Shown here in pieces: positions 52,255 to 61,272 of a stretch of DNA of 64,000 bases. The stretch is from Streptomyces sp. PTY087I2. GTDB lineage: Bacteria > Actinomycetota > Actinomycetes > Streptomycetales > Streptomycetaceae. Where the stretch lies: the NCBI RefSeq assembly GCF_001687325.1, contig NZ_LZRD01000005.1, positions 1 to 64,000 of the forward strand. Direction: 5' to 3'. The position numbers were made by a program, and so were the translations under genes. The stretch's first letter is position 1, and each line of letters begins with the position of its first letter. Under the pieces are notes generated by a model. That model saw nothing but the letters and a program-made list of their open reading frames with translations, made no database searches and had not been told where the DNA came from.

Positions 52255-53412
52255 TCAGCGGCGGGCCGTCACGGCTCCCTCGACGGCGAACAGTTCCTCT
52301 TCGACATGGTCCAGGGCCAGCCGCAGGGCCCCCGTCGCGACGGCGGCCTCTCCGAGCAGCGACAGGGTCACCCGGGGCGGGCGCAGGCAGTAGCGGGCCA
52401 GCTCCTTGCGGAGGGGTTCCAGCACCCCGTCCAGTCCGGCGGCCCAGCCGCCGACCACGACCAGCTCCGGGTCGAGCGCCAGCACCAGCGCCGCCACATC
52501 GTGCACCAGCCGCTGAACGAACCGCTCGACCGCCGCCTGGGCCCCCGCGTCGCCCTCCTTGGCCTTGGCGAACACCACGGCCACCGCCTGCTCGTCCAGC
52601 GGGTCCAGCGGTGTGTCCGTCGTCGACAGCAGATGCTCCGGCGTCAGCTCCCTGCCCAGCAGGTGCAGTGCGCCGATCTCCCCGGCGGCCCCGCCGAACC
52701 CCCGGTGCAGCCGCCCGCCGATCAGAGAGCCCGCACCGGGGCTCAGCCCTGCCAGGACGAAGACCACGTCGTCGGACTCGGTGGCCGCACCCTTCCAGTG
52801 CTCCGCCACCGCGGCGGCGTTGGCATCGTTCTCGACGAGTACGGGGCAGCGGAACGAACGACGCAGCCGCTCCCCGAGAGGGAGGCCGGTCCAGTCCGGC
52901 AGGGCCGTGCCCAGCCGTACGGTGCCGTCGGCCTCCACGATCCCGGGGCTGCCCACGCCGACCGCGCGCAGACTGCTCCGGGCCACTCCGGTGCGGCGCA
53001 GCACGTCCGCGATGACGGCCCGGACCTGGTCGAGCCGGTCGTCCGCGCCGGCGGTCTCCGACACCACGCGGGAGCCGGCCCCGATGATCCGACCGTCCAG
53101 CCCCGAGATGAGCGCTGAGACCCGGTGCGGGCCGATCTCCACACCCAGGAGGTGTCCCGCCTCGGCCCGGAAGCGGAACCTCCGGGCGGGGCGTCCCTGG
53201 CGTCGCGCCTCGCTCTCGTCGGGCACGGCCTCGACCACGAGACCCGCTTCGAAAAGCCCCTCGACGACCCCTTCGACCGTCGGCCGGGACAGCCCCGTGA
53301 TCCGCGTCAGGTCCGTCAGCGTCGGCGCGCCGGCCCCCCTCAGGGCGTGCAGCACTACCGCGGAATTGATCCGCCGCAACAGCGACGGGTCCCCACCGGT
53401 CAGCCGGCCCAC
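52255..53412 (-). CDS. ROK-family transcriptional regulator
   Basis: 385 residues from GTG 53412, supported by GGGAGG upstream; a GTG at 53517 overlaps the response-regulator stop but lacks a clear ribosome site. A winged HTH is at about 15-70 (TLTDLTRITGLSRPTVEGVVEGL), and the ROK sugar-kinase-like domain follows with LLGVEIGPHRVSAL and VENDANAAAVAE (about 190). The usual ROK CxCGxxGC zinc motif is absent (GEIGALHLLGREL). Such proteins are sugar-responsive repressors. It follows the two-component genes on the same strand. Confidence 0.88.
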   Translation of the reverse strand: MGRLTGGDPSLLRRINSAVVLHALRGAGAPTLTDLTRITGLSRPTVEGVVEGLFEAGLVVEAVPDESEARRQGRPARRFRFRAEAGHLLGVEIGPHRVSALISGLDGRIIGAGSRVVSETAGADDRLDQVRAVIADVLRRTGVARSSLRAVGVGSPGIVEADGTVRLGTALPDWTGLPLGERLRRSFRCPVLVENDANAAAVAEHWKGAATESDDVVFVLAGLSPGAGSLIGGRLHRGFGGAAGEIGALHLLGRELTPEHLLSTTDTPLDPLDEQAVAVVFAKAKEGDAGAQAAVERFVQRLVHDVAALVLALDPELVVVGGWAAGLDGVLEPLRKELARYCLRPPRVTLSLLGEAAVATGALRLALDHVEEELFAVEGAVTARR

Positions 53413-53513
53413 GGTATGTCCTCCCAGCTCGTGCGCATGTTCTGCCGGATCGTACTCGCTGGCCGGGACCCCTGCGACCAGCGAGGAAAGCCGGTACCGA
53501 GCCGCAACCTGGG

Positions 53514-54164
53514 TCACCCCGGGGCGACGAATCCGGACTCGTAGGCGGCGATGACCGCCTGCGTGCGGTCCCGCGCGCCCAACTTCGCCAGGACCGAGCT
53601 GACATGGGTCTTGACCGTCTGGATCCCGACGACGAGGTCGGCCGCGATTTCCGCGTTCGACAGCCCTCGGGCCATCAGCCGGAGCACTGCCGCCTCCCGG
53701 TCGGTGAGTGCCGCCCGATCGAGGGCGGCCCGCGCCTTGTCCGTCCCGTACTCGGCGGCGAGCTGCCGGACCGCCGCCGGAAACAGCAACGATTCACCCT
53801 CGGCCACCAGCCGCACGGCGTGCACGATCTCCGCCGGCCTGGCGCGCTTGAGCAGAAAGCCGTCCGCCCCCGCCCTCAACGCCTCGTACACGTACTCGTC
53901 GTTCTCGAACGTCGTCACCACCAGGATCTTCGGAGGATCCGGCACCGTACGCAGCACCAGCCGGGTCGCCTCGATGCCGTCCATCAGCGGCATCCGCACA
54001 TCCATCGCCACCACGTCGGGCCGCAACCGGTTCACCAGGGGGATCACCGCGGCGCCGTCCGCCGCCTCACCCACCACCTCGATATCGGGCTGGGCCTCCA
54101 GGACGGCACGCAGACCGGCGCGCACCAAGGGCTCGTCATCGACCAGAAGAACGGTGAAGGGCAT
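53514..54164 (-). CDS. NarL/LuxR-type response regulator
   Basis: 216 residues. The receiver domain has acidic residues Asp9 and Asp10, phosphoacceptor Asp55 (VAMDVRMPLMDG) and a conserved Lys near 105 (LLKRA). The LuxR HTH is at about 150-210 (LTDREAAVLRLMARGLSNAEIA). Its start overlaps the kinase gene end by 29 bp. It probably controls the divergent ABC exporter genes. Confidence 0.92.
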   Translation of the reverse strand: MPFTVLLVDDEPLVRAGLRAVLEAQPDIEVVGEAADGAAVIPLVNRLRPDVVAMDVRMPLMDGIEATRLVLRTVPDPPKILVVTTFENDEYVYEALRAGADGFLLKRARPAEIVHAVRLVAEGESLLFPAAVRQLAAEYGTDKARAALDRAALTDREAAVLRLMARGLSNAEIAADLVVGIQTVKTHVSSVLAKLGARDRTQAVIAAYESGFVAPG

Positions 54165-55329
54165 CCGACCAGCGTATGCCGTCCAGAGGGAGGCTCACGC
54201 GCACCCGCCACTCACCCTCCCGCGACTCCGTCCGTGCTTTCCCGCCCAGCAACGCGGCCCGCTCCCGTATACCGCGCAGTCCACTGCCGCTCCCCGGCAG
54301 ACCGGCCGTCCCGGACAGCGGGTTGACCACCTCCAGCTCCAGCCGCTCGTCGGCCACCGTGATGCTCACCCGGACGGAAACCGGTCCCGCGTGACGGAGC
54401 ACATTGGTCAGACTCTCCTGAAGAATCCGATACCCCTCCCGGGAAACCGGTGCCGGGACCAGGCCGAGATCCCCGGACACCCGCGCATCCACCGTCGCCC
54501 CGGAACTTCTCGCGGAGTCCAGAAGCCGCTCCGCCTCTCTCAGCGTCGGCCGCCGGCTCACGGGTGTGCCGGATTCGCGCAGCACCCGCAGCACCCGCTC
54601 CAGGTCCTCCAGCGCATCGCGGCCCGTCTCCTCGATGGCGGCCAGCGCCCGCTCCGTGAAGACGGGATCGTTCGCCGCCCGCGCCGCACCGGCCTGCACC
54701 ACCGCCACCGTCAGCGCATGGCCGATGGAATCGTGCAGCTCCCGAGCCATGCGATTGCGCTCCAGCAACTGCTCGGTCAGCTCCTCCAGCACACTCAGCC
54801 GGTCCGTCGGCGAGGGGCCCAGCAGCCACCGGGCGGCGGCCGTACTGAGCCGGCCCCCGAGCACCACGAGAACGAGCAGCGGAACGATCGGCAGCGGTGC
54901 GAGCAGCACGTTCCACCAGTGCGGGCTCAAACCTTCCACCAGCCCGCCCGGAGGCCTGCCCGTCACCGAAAGGACGAGCTCGATCGAGGCCACGGGCAAC
55001 CACAGGGCCAAAATCGCGGCGGCCGATATCAGGAGCCGCACCTCCAGCCAGAGCACGGTCCGCCACCGCTCGGCCCAACTGACCGAGGACGCCACCGCGA
55101 TGGAGGCGTCGGGCTGCCCGCGCTCGGACGGAGTCAGCAGCAACTGCGCCTGTAGGCCCTCCTCGAGACGCATCGCGGGTATGAGGCCCACCGGCACCGC
55201 GAAGAGCAGGGGCATCCAGAGCTGGTCGGAGATGAAGAACCACACGCTGGCAGCGGCGGCCGGAATGAACATGTGCAACCAGCGGCTGTAAGTGACCGCG
55301 CTGGTCAGCGGGGTGAGGATGCGGTGCAT
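54136..55329 (-). CDS. Membrane sensor histidine kinase (HisKA_3, NarL-partner type)
   Basis: 397 residues. Hydrophobic helices lie at about 18-50 and 95-160, with little extracytoplasmic sequence between, as in intramembrane-sensing kinases. The phosphoacceptor is His199 in ARELHDSIGHALTV. The ATPase domain ends with GLRGIRERAALLGG. GAGGAC precedes ATG 55329. It is divergent from the ABC transporter pair by 108 bp, an arrangement common for envelope-stress or peptide-sensing systems. Confidence 0.9.
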   Translation of the reverse strand: MHRILTPLTSAVTYSRWLHMFIPAAAASVWFFISDQLWMPLLFAVPVGLIPAMRLEEGLQAQLLLTPSERGQPDASIAVASSVSWAERWRTVLWLEVRLLISAAAILALWLPVASIELVLSVTGRPPGGLVEGLSPHWWNVLLAPLPIVPLLVLVVLGGRLSTAAARWLLGPSPTDRLSVLEELTEQLLERNRMARELHDSIGHALTVAVVQAGAARAANDPVFTERALAAIEETGRDALEDLERVLRVLRESGTPVSRRPTLREAERLLDSARSSGATVDARVSGDLGLVPAPVSREGYRILQESLTNVLRHAGPVSVRVSITVADERLELEVVNPLSGTAGLPGSGSGLRGIRERAALLGGKARTESREGEWRVRVSLPLDGIRWSDALHRSSGR

Positions 55330-55437
55330 GTCCTCATCGTCCCAGCGGGCCGAGCGGACCGGCTCCCCCATGAGAGGGAGACGAACCCCGCCGGCGGGGG
55401 AAGCGGCACACCCGCCGCACCGGCCAGGCTCGAAGAC

Positions 55438-56370
55438 ATGACCAGCATCGACGTCCACGAACTCACCAAGGAGTACGGAACCACCCGTGCGGTGGACCGC
55501 CTCAGCTTCCGCGTGCGACCGGGCAGGGTCACCGGATTCCTCGGCCCCAACGGCGCCGGCAAGTCCACGACCATGCGTCTCGTTCTCGGCCTGGACCGGC
55601 CGACCGGCGGCTCCGCCACGATCGGCGGGCGGCCCTACGCGGAGCTCCCCGAACCGCTGCGCACCGTCGGCGCCCTGCTCGACGCCCAGGCCGCGCACGG
55701 CTCACGCACAGCGCGCAGCCACCTGTCGGCACTCGCCGTGAGCAACGGCATACCCATGTCGCGGGTGGCGGCAGTGCTGGAGGAGACCGGACTCGGCGAC
55801 GTGAGCACCCGGCGCATCAAGTCCTTCTCCCTCGGCATGCGCCAGCGTCTTGGGATCGCGGCCGCCCTGCTCGGCGACCCGCAGGTGGTCATGCTGGACG
55901 AGCCGTCGAACGGGCTGGACCCCGAGGGCATCATCTGGATCCGCGAACTCATGAAACGACTCGCCCGCGAGGGCCGGACGGTGCTGGTCTCCAGCCACCT
56001 CATGAACGAGACCGCCTCCTTCGCCGACCACCTGGTGGTGCTCGGCCGGGGCCGCCTGCTCGCCGACATGCCGATGAAGGAGTTCCTCGACTCCCGCAGC
56101 CGCCCCCGTGTACGCCTGCGCACGACCGAACCCGGCAGGCTCCGCCCGGCGCTGACCACCAGGGGTCTGACCGGGATACAGGCCGAGGACGACCGCTGGA
56201 CGATCGACGGCGTCACAGCGGAAGAGATCGGAGCGATCGCCGCCGCCGAGGGCATTCCCCTGCTCGAACTGGGCGATGAACGGGCCACGTTGGAACAGGC
56301 CTACCTCGACCTCACGGCCGACGACACCCCCTTCGCCGCAACGACCACCCGCGACCGCACGGAGGCGTGA
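55438..56370 (+). CDS. ABC transporter ATP-binding protein
   Basis: 310 residues. Walker A GPNGAGKST is at 36-44, the signature is SFSLGMRQR (129-137), and Walker B ends LDEP (Asp154-Glu155), followed by NGLDPEG and the switch His in VSSHLM. The C-terminal ~90 residues form the accessory domain typical of DrrA/BcrA-like exporters. It works with the permease just downstream. Divergent from the kinase gene. Confidence 0.93.
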   Translation: MTSIDVHELTKEYGTTRAVDRLSFRVRPGRVTGFLGPNGAGKSTTMRLVLGLDRPTGGSATIGGRPYAELPEPLRTVGALLDAQAAHGSRTARSHLSALAVSNGIPMSRVAAVLEETGLGDVSTRRIKSFSLGMRQRLGIAAALLGDPQVVMLDEPSNGLDPEGIIWIRELMKRLAREGRTVLVSSHLMNETASFADHLVVLGRGRLLADMPMKEFLDSRSRPRVRLRTTEPGRLRPALTTRGLTGIQAEDDRWTIDGVTAEEIGAIAAAEGIPLLELGDERATLEQAYLDLTADDTPFAATTTRDRTEA

Positions 56371-56372
56371 AC

Positions 56373-57110
56373 ATGACCTTGACGGCAGTACTCCACTCCG
56401 AGTGGATCAAGATCAGGTCGATACGGTCGGCCTACGGCTCCCTGATGGCCGTCTTCGCCATCACCCTCATCGTCACCGTGCTCGTCCTCGGGACCGTCGG
56501 CCAGGAGCAGGCGGAGCGGGCCGGATCCGATGCGGTCCTCAACGCCTTCTTCGCACTGAACTTCGGGCAGATCGCGGCCATCGCGTTCGGAGCGACCGCG
56601 GTTTCCTCGGAGTTCCTCAACGGAGCCCTGCGTATATCGCTCGCCGCGGTTCCCCGCCGCTCCCTCTTCTACGCGGCGAAGATGACGGCGATCGGCGGGG
56701 CGACGCTCGTCATCGGGCTGGTGACCAGCTTCGCGACGTTCCTGGTGGGGCAACTCTTCCTGGAGGAGCACGCGATCGGCCTGGGGCACCCCGGTGCGCT
56801 GCGCGCCGCCATCGGAGGAGGGGTCTATCTCGCGCTGATGGCGCTGCTCGCGGCAGGTCTCGCGGCACTCATGCGCAGCGCTGTCGCGGTGCTCAGTCTG
56901 CTCATACCGCTCCTTCTGATCGTCCCCTTCGTGCTCGTGGACGTCGCCACCGCGGTCGTGCGGTATCTGCCCGACCGCGCCGGGCAGGCGGTGCTGCACC
57001 AGAATCCGGGAGACGGCCTGGGGCCATGGACGGGCCTGGTAGTGGCAACCGCATGGGCGTCGGCAGCGCTCCTGGCGGGCTGGTGGGCGGTCCGCAACCG
57101 GGACGCGTGA
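56373..57110 (+). CDS. ABC transporter permease
   Basis: 245 residues, six hydrophobic helices, ABC-2 type. It begins MTLTAVLHSEWIKIRSIRS, the usual amphipathic start of these permeases. ATG 56373 has GGAGG at 7-nt spacing; the GTG at 56367 overlaps the ATPase stop. The last helix ends in a short basic tail. Together with the ATPase it probably exports an antibiotic, peptide or lipid. Confidence 0.9.
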   Translation: MTLTAVLHSEWIKIRSIRSAYGSLMAVFAITLIVTVLVLGTVGQEQAERAGSDAVLNAFFALNFGQIAAIAFGATAVSSEFLNGALRISLAAVPRRSLFYAAKMTAIGGATLVIGLVTSFATFLVGQLFLEEHAIGLGHPGALRAAIGGGVYLALMALLAAGLAALMRSAVAVLSLLIPLLLIVPFVLVDVATAVVRYLPDRAGQAVLHQNPGDGLGPWTGLVVATAWASAALLAGWWAVRNRDA

Positions 57111-57142
57111 GGCCCAAACCGAAAGGAGGCGGCGGGCTCGCC

Positions 57143-57757
57143 TCAGTCGGTCAGTGCCGGGCCGACGGTCGGCCGGCCGGCGGGGAGGGGCGGGTGAGCA
57201 CAGCCTCCCGGAGGGGAGGAGCAGTCGAGCACGGCCTCCCGGAGGCGGGCGTACTCCTCGGCCATGCTCTGCACCGTCCAGTGGGCGTTGAGGCCGCTGG
57301 GGTTGGGGAGGGCCCACACGCGGGCGCCGCCGATCGTGCGCTCCTGCCGGCCGATGCGGGCCTTGGGCTTCCCGAAGGCCGTGCGGTAGGCGGTGATGCC
57401 GACCACGGCGAGCCACTGTGGGGCGAGCCGTTCGACCTTGGCGGTCAGGTCGGCCCCGCCCTTGCGGAACTCCTCCGCGTCCAGCTCGTCCGCCCGGGCC
57501 GTGGCCCGCGCCACCACGTTGGTGATCCCGAGTCCGAGGCCGAGCAGCTCGCCCTGCTCCGCCGGACGCAACTGCCGCGGGGTGAAACCGGAGCGGTGCA
57601 GGACCGGCCAGAACCGGTTCCCCGGGTGGGCGAAGTGGTGGCCCGTCACCGCGGTCGTCAGGCTCGGGTTGATGCCGCAGAAGAGCACGCGCAGACCGTC
57701 CGCGGCCACATCGGCGACGATGCGGCCACGGGCGGCGTTGAGCTCTTCGGGCGTCAT
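57143..57757 (-). CDS. mug: G/U(T)-mismatch-specific uracil-DNA glycosylase
   Basis: 204 residues. Family motifs GINPSL (about 29-34) and NPSGLN (about 151-156) carry the catalytic Asn and the base-intercalating loop. The family removes uracil or ethenocytosine opposite guanine. The C-terminal ~30 residues (Pro/Gly/Cys-rich) extend past the usual domain. ATG 57757. Confidence 0.9.
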   Translation of the reverse strand: MTPEELNAARGRIVADVAADGLRVLFCGINPSLTTAVTGHHFAHPGNRFWPVLHRSGFTPRQLRPAEQGELLGLGLGITNVVARATARADELDAEEFRKGGADLTAKVERLAPQWLAVVGITAYRTAFGKPKARIGRQERTIGGARVWALPNPSGLNAHWTVQSMAEEYARLREAVLDCSSPPGGCAHPPLPAGRPTVGPALTD

Positions 57758-57809
57758 GCGACCTCGGAATTCGTACGGCTTCGGGGCCGTACGGTGACGG
57801 CGGCGCCGG

Positions 57810-59252
57810 TCAGAGGATCGAGCCGGGGGTGTAGCCCGCGGCCTCGGGGTGCTGCTTGGTGATCTCCTCGATCCGGGCGACCAGCGACGTCACCTGGTCA
57901 CCGGCGGCGCCCGTGAACGACAGCTTGTCGGCCATCAGCTCGTCCAGCTGCGCGCGGTCCAGCGGGATCCGCTCGTCCGCGGCGAGCTTGTCGAGCAGCT
58001 CGTTGCGCTCGGCGCCCTGCTCCCGCATCGCGAGGGCGGAGGCGACCGCGTTCTCCTTGATCGCCTCGTGCGCCAGCTCACGGCCGACCCCGGCCCGTAC
58101 GGCGCCCATCAGGACCTTGGTGGTGGCCAGGAAGGGGAGGTAGCGGTCCAGCTCGCGCGCCACGACCGCGGGGAACGCGCCGAACTCGTCCAGCACCGTC
58201 AGGAAGGTCTCCAGGAGGCCGTCGAACGCGAAGAACGCGTCCGGGAGCGCCACCCGGCGGACCACGGAGCAGGACACGTCGCCCTCGTTCCACTGGTCGC
58301 CCGCCAGCTCACCCGTCATCGAGGCGTAGCCGCGCAGGATCACCATCAGACCGTTGACCCGCTCGCAGGAGCGCGTGTTCATCTTGTGCGGCATCGCGGA
58401 CGAGCCGACCTGGCCGGGCTTGAAGCCCTCGGTCACCAGCTCGTGGCCCGCCATCAGCCGGATGGTCTTCGCCACCGACGAGGGCGCCGCGGCCAGCTGC
58501 ACCAGGGCGGTGACCACGTCGTAGTCGAGCGACCGGGGGTAGACCTGGCCGACCGAGGTGAACGCCTCGGCGAAGCCGAGATGCCCGGCGATGCGCTGCT
58601 CCAGCTCGGCGAGCTTGCCCGCGTCGCCGCCGAGCAGGTCCAGCATGTCCTGCGCGGTGCCGACCGGGCCCTTGATCCCGCGCAGCGGGTAGCGGGAGAG
58701 CAGGTCCTCCAGGCGGCCGTAGGCGACCAGCAGCTCGTCGGCGGCGGTCGCGAAGCGCTTGCCCAGCGTCGTCGCCTGCGCGGCGACGTTGTGCGAGCGT
58801 CCGGCGATCACCAGCTCGCGGTACTCCGCCGCGAGCTTGCCGAGCCGGGCCAGCACGGCCACGGTGCGGTCGCGCATCAGCTCCAGCGAGAGGCGGATCT
58901 GCAACTGCTCGACGTTCTCCGTCAGATCCCGCGAGGTCATGCCCTTGTGGACCTGCTCATGACCGGCGAGGGCGTTGAACTCCTCGATCCGGGCCTTCAC
59001 GTCATGCCGGGTGACCTTCTCGCGCTCGGCGATGGAGGCCAGGTCCACCTGGTCCAGCACCCGCTCGTAGTCGGCCAGCGCCGCGTCGGGCACCTCGATC
59101 CCGAGGTCCTTCTGAGCGCGCAGCACCGCCAGCCACAGCTGACGCTCCAGCTTCACCTTCTGCTCGGGGGACCAGAGGACGGCCAGCTCCGCGGAGGCGT
59201 AGCGGCCGGCCAGGACATTGGGGATGCGAGGCTTCGCAGACACGGCGTTCAC
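57810..59252 (-). CDS. purB: Adenylosuccinate lyase
   Basis: 480 residues. The fumarase/aspartase superfamily signature SSAMPHKMNTRSCERV (about 284) contains the mobile catalytic Ser loop. H-bond residues occur in HEQVHKGMTSRDLTENV and AGRSHNVAAQATT. The enzyme acts twice in purine synthesis, on SAICAR and adenylosuccinate, releasing fumarate. GTG 59252 (NAVSAKPRIP) is the typical Streptomyces start. Confidence 0.95.
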   Translation of the reverse strand: MNAVSAKPRIPNVLAGRYASAELAVLWSPEQKVKLERQLWLAVLRAQKDLGIEVPDAALADYERVLDQVDLASIAEREKVTRHDVKARIEEFNALAGHEQVHKGMTSRDLTENVEQLQIRLSLELMRDRTVAVLARLGKLAAEYRELVIAGRSHNVAAQATTLGKRFATAADELLVAYGRLEDLLSRYPLRGIKGPVGTAQDMLDLLGGDAGKLAELEQRIAGHLGFAEAFTSVGQVYPRSLDYDVVTALVQLAAAPSSVAKTIRLMAGHELVTEGFKPGQVGSSAMPHKMNTRSCERVNGLMVILRGYASMTGELAGDQWNEGDVSCSVVRRVALPDAFFAFDGLLETFLTVLDEFGAFPAVVARELDRYLPFLATTKVLMGAVRAGVGRELAHEAIKENAVASALAMREQGAERNELLDKLAADERIPLDRAQLDELMADKLSFTGAAGDQVTSLVARIEEITKQHPEAAGYTPGSIL

Positions 59253-59314
59253 GTAGACGGATTCTACTGGCGATTCGTGCAGGCCAGCGCCGCGCCCCCG
59301 TTTGTGGCTTGCTA

Positions 59315-59349
59315 CGAGGGAGGGCCGGCCACGCACGAGGGAGGGCCGC
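59315..59349. repeat. Direct repeat ACGAGGGAGGGCCG
   Basis: Two copies of ACGAGGGAGGGCCG start at 59315 and 59336 (21-bp period), with a third ACGAGGG just after. They are in the short gap upstream of purB and downstream of the SGNH hydrolase gene. Confidence 0.6.
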
Positions 59350-60197
59350 TACGAGGGTGCGGGGGAGGCGGCCCGGCGCCACTCCGTCACCGGGCCGGGG
59401 GTCTCGGCGTCCGCGGGCGTGATCCAGAAGGCCTGGCCCGTCGCCGCGTCGAACTGGGCGCCCGAGCGTCCGTCGCCGGAGGAACGGCCGGTGAGCCGCC
59501 GTCCGATCCAGGGGGCCAGGTGCTGCCGGGCGAAGCGGATGTCCTCCGCTCGCCGGGCCGCCCAGCGCGGCGGCGCGGTCGCGGGCATCCGCGCACGCCA
59601 GTCCAGCTCCGCCGGCAGCCCCAGCGTCTGCCAGACGGCCTCGGCGACGCGCCGGTGGCCCTCGGCGGTGAGGTGGAGCCGGTCGACGTCCCACATCCGG
59701 GGGTCGGCGATCGAGGGCGCGGAGTAGAGGTCCACCACCGCGGCGCCGTGCTGCCCGGCCAGCTCGTCGATCAGGGCGAACAGCGCCTCCACCCGGGGGC
59801 GGAACCGGTCGAACACCGGCCCGCTGCGGCCGGGGCTGCGCATCAGCACCAGCTGCTTGCAGGTCGGTGCGAGACGCTCCACGGCCTCTTCGAGCCGACC
59901 CCTGACCATCCCCATGTCGCACTTGGGTCGCAAGGTGTCGTTGAGGCCGCCGACGAGCGTGACCACATCGGCCCGGAGCGCGGCCGCCGCCTCCACCTGC
60001 TCGTCGACGATCTGGCCGATGAGCTTTCCGCGTACGGCGAGATTGGCGTACCGGAAACCGGGGGACCGGACCGCGAGCCGGGCGGCGAGGACGTCGGCCC
60101 AGCCGCGGTACGTACCGTCGGCGAGCAGGTCGGACATGCCCTCGGTGAACGAGTCGCCGACCGCGACGAGACTGGTGTAGGAGGCATTCAATTCCAT
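59349..60197 (-). CDS. SGNH/GDSL-type hydrolase
   Basis: 282 residues. Block I GDSFTEG has Ser16, block II Gly57, block III GGLND with Asn86, and block V Asp172-x-x-His175 (DRLH). No signal peptide is seen, so it is probably a cytosolic esterase or lipase. The C-terminal 80 residues extend beyond the core domain. ATG 60197. Confidence 0.9.
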   Translation of the reverse strand: MELNASYTSLVAVGDSFTEGMSDLLADGTYRGWADVLAARLAVRSPGFRYANLAVRGKLIGQIVDEQVEAAAALRADVVTLVGGLNDTLRPKCDMGMVRGRLEEAVERLAPTCKQLVLMRSPGRSGPVFDRFRPRVEALFALIDELAGQHGAAVVDLYSAPSIADPRMWDVDRLHLTAEGHRRVAEAVWQTLGLPAELDWRARMPATAPPRWAARRAEDIRFARQHLAPWIGRRLTGRSSGDGRSGAQFDAATGQAFWITPADAETPGPVTEWRRAASPAPS

Positions 60198-60252
60198 GGC
60201 CCGATGAGCGTACCGGTCGGTAGGTCGGTAGGCCAGCCGGTCGGCCGGGAGG

Positions 60253-61272
60253 TCAGCGGGACCCCGGCCGTCCGACGAGTTCGCGGAGCACGTCCTCCAT
60301 CGTGACCATGCCCGCCAGCCGCCCGTCCTCGTCGAGGACCGCCGCCAGATGGGTCCGGCTGCGGCGCAGCGCGGTCAGCGCGTCGTCCAGCGGGGTCGCC
60401 GCCCGGACCCGGGCGATCGGCCGCATCGCCGACACCGGGAAGGGAACGTCGCGGGGCGTGGCGTCCAGGGCGTCCTTCACATGGAGGTAGCCGAGGATGC
60501 GCTGCTCGCTGTCCATCACCGGGAAGCGGGAGAACCCGGACTCGGACGAGAGCCGCTCCAGCTCCTCCGGGGTCGTGCCGACCCTCGCGTACAGCACCCG
60601 GTCGACCGGCATCACCACGTCCCGCACCGGCCGGCGGCCCAGCTCCAGAGCATGGTGGAGGCGTTGCGCGGAACGGTCGTCGACCAGCCCGGCGTCCCCC
60701 GCGTCCTGCACCATCCGGGCCAGTTCGTCGTCCGAGAACGTCGCGGAGACCTCGTCCTTCGTCTCCACCCGCAACAGCTTCAGCAGCGCGTTGGCGAACG
60801 CGTTGATCGTGAAGATCACCGGCCGCAGGGCCCGGGCCATCGCGACCAGCGGCGGACCCAGAAGCAGGGCGCTCCGGGCCGGTTCGGCCAGGGCGATGTT
60901 CTTCGGGACCATCTCGCCCAGCAGCATGTGCAGATACGTCGCCACGCTCAGCGCGATGACGAACGACAGCGGGTGCACCAGGCCGTGCGGCACCCCGACC
61001 GCGTCGAAGACCGGCTCCAGCAGATGCGCGATGGCCGGTTCGGCGACGATGCCCAGCACCAGGGTGCAGAGCGTGATGCCGAGCTGGGCGGCGGCGAGCA
61101 GCGCCGATACGTGCTCCAGGCCCCAGATGACGCTGCGGGCCCGCCGGTTGCCGGCCTCGGCCTCCGGTTCGATCTGGCTGCGGCGCACCGAGATCAGGGC
61201 GAATTCGGCGCCCACGAAGAAGGCGTTGGCCACGAGGGTCAGCAGACCGATGAAGAGCTGGAGAACGATCAC
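60253..61272 (-). CDS. CNNM/HlyC-CorC-family transporter (DUF21-CBS), smaller paralogue
   Basis: 339 residues. The DUF21 membrane domain (about 1-190, with the GEMVPKN motif) is followed by a CBS pair (about 205-330; FSRFPVMDSEQRILGYLHVKD). No C-terminal CorC_HlyC domain. The family is linked to Mg efflux or co-resistance. GTG 61272 overlaps the stop of the upstream paralogue (GTGA), so they are coupled. Confidence 0.88.
   Translation of the reverse strand: MIVLQLFIGLLTLVANAFFVGAEFALISVRRSQIEPEAEAGNRRARSVIWGLEHVSALLAAAQLGITLCTLVLGIVAEPAIAHLLEPVFDAVGVPHGLVHPLSFVIALSVATYLHMLLGEMVPKNIALAEPARSALLLGPPLVAMARALRPVIFTINAFANALLKLLRVETKDEVSATFSDDELARMVQDAGDAGLVDDRSAQRLHHALELGRRPVRDVVMPVDRVLYARVGTTPEELERLSSESGFSRFPVMDSEQRILGYLHVKDALDATPRDVPFPVSAMRPIARVRAATPLDDALTALRRSRTHLAAVLDEDGRLAGMVTMEDVLRELVGRPGSR

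Noticed and set aside
53412-53517. GTG 53517 as the ROK start (GTGA overlap with the response regulator stop)
   Set aside because: GTG 53412 has a strong GGGAGG at good spacing and begins at the family-typical VGRLTGGDPSLL segment.
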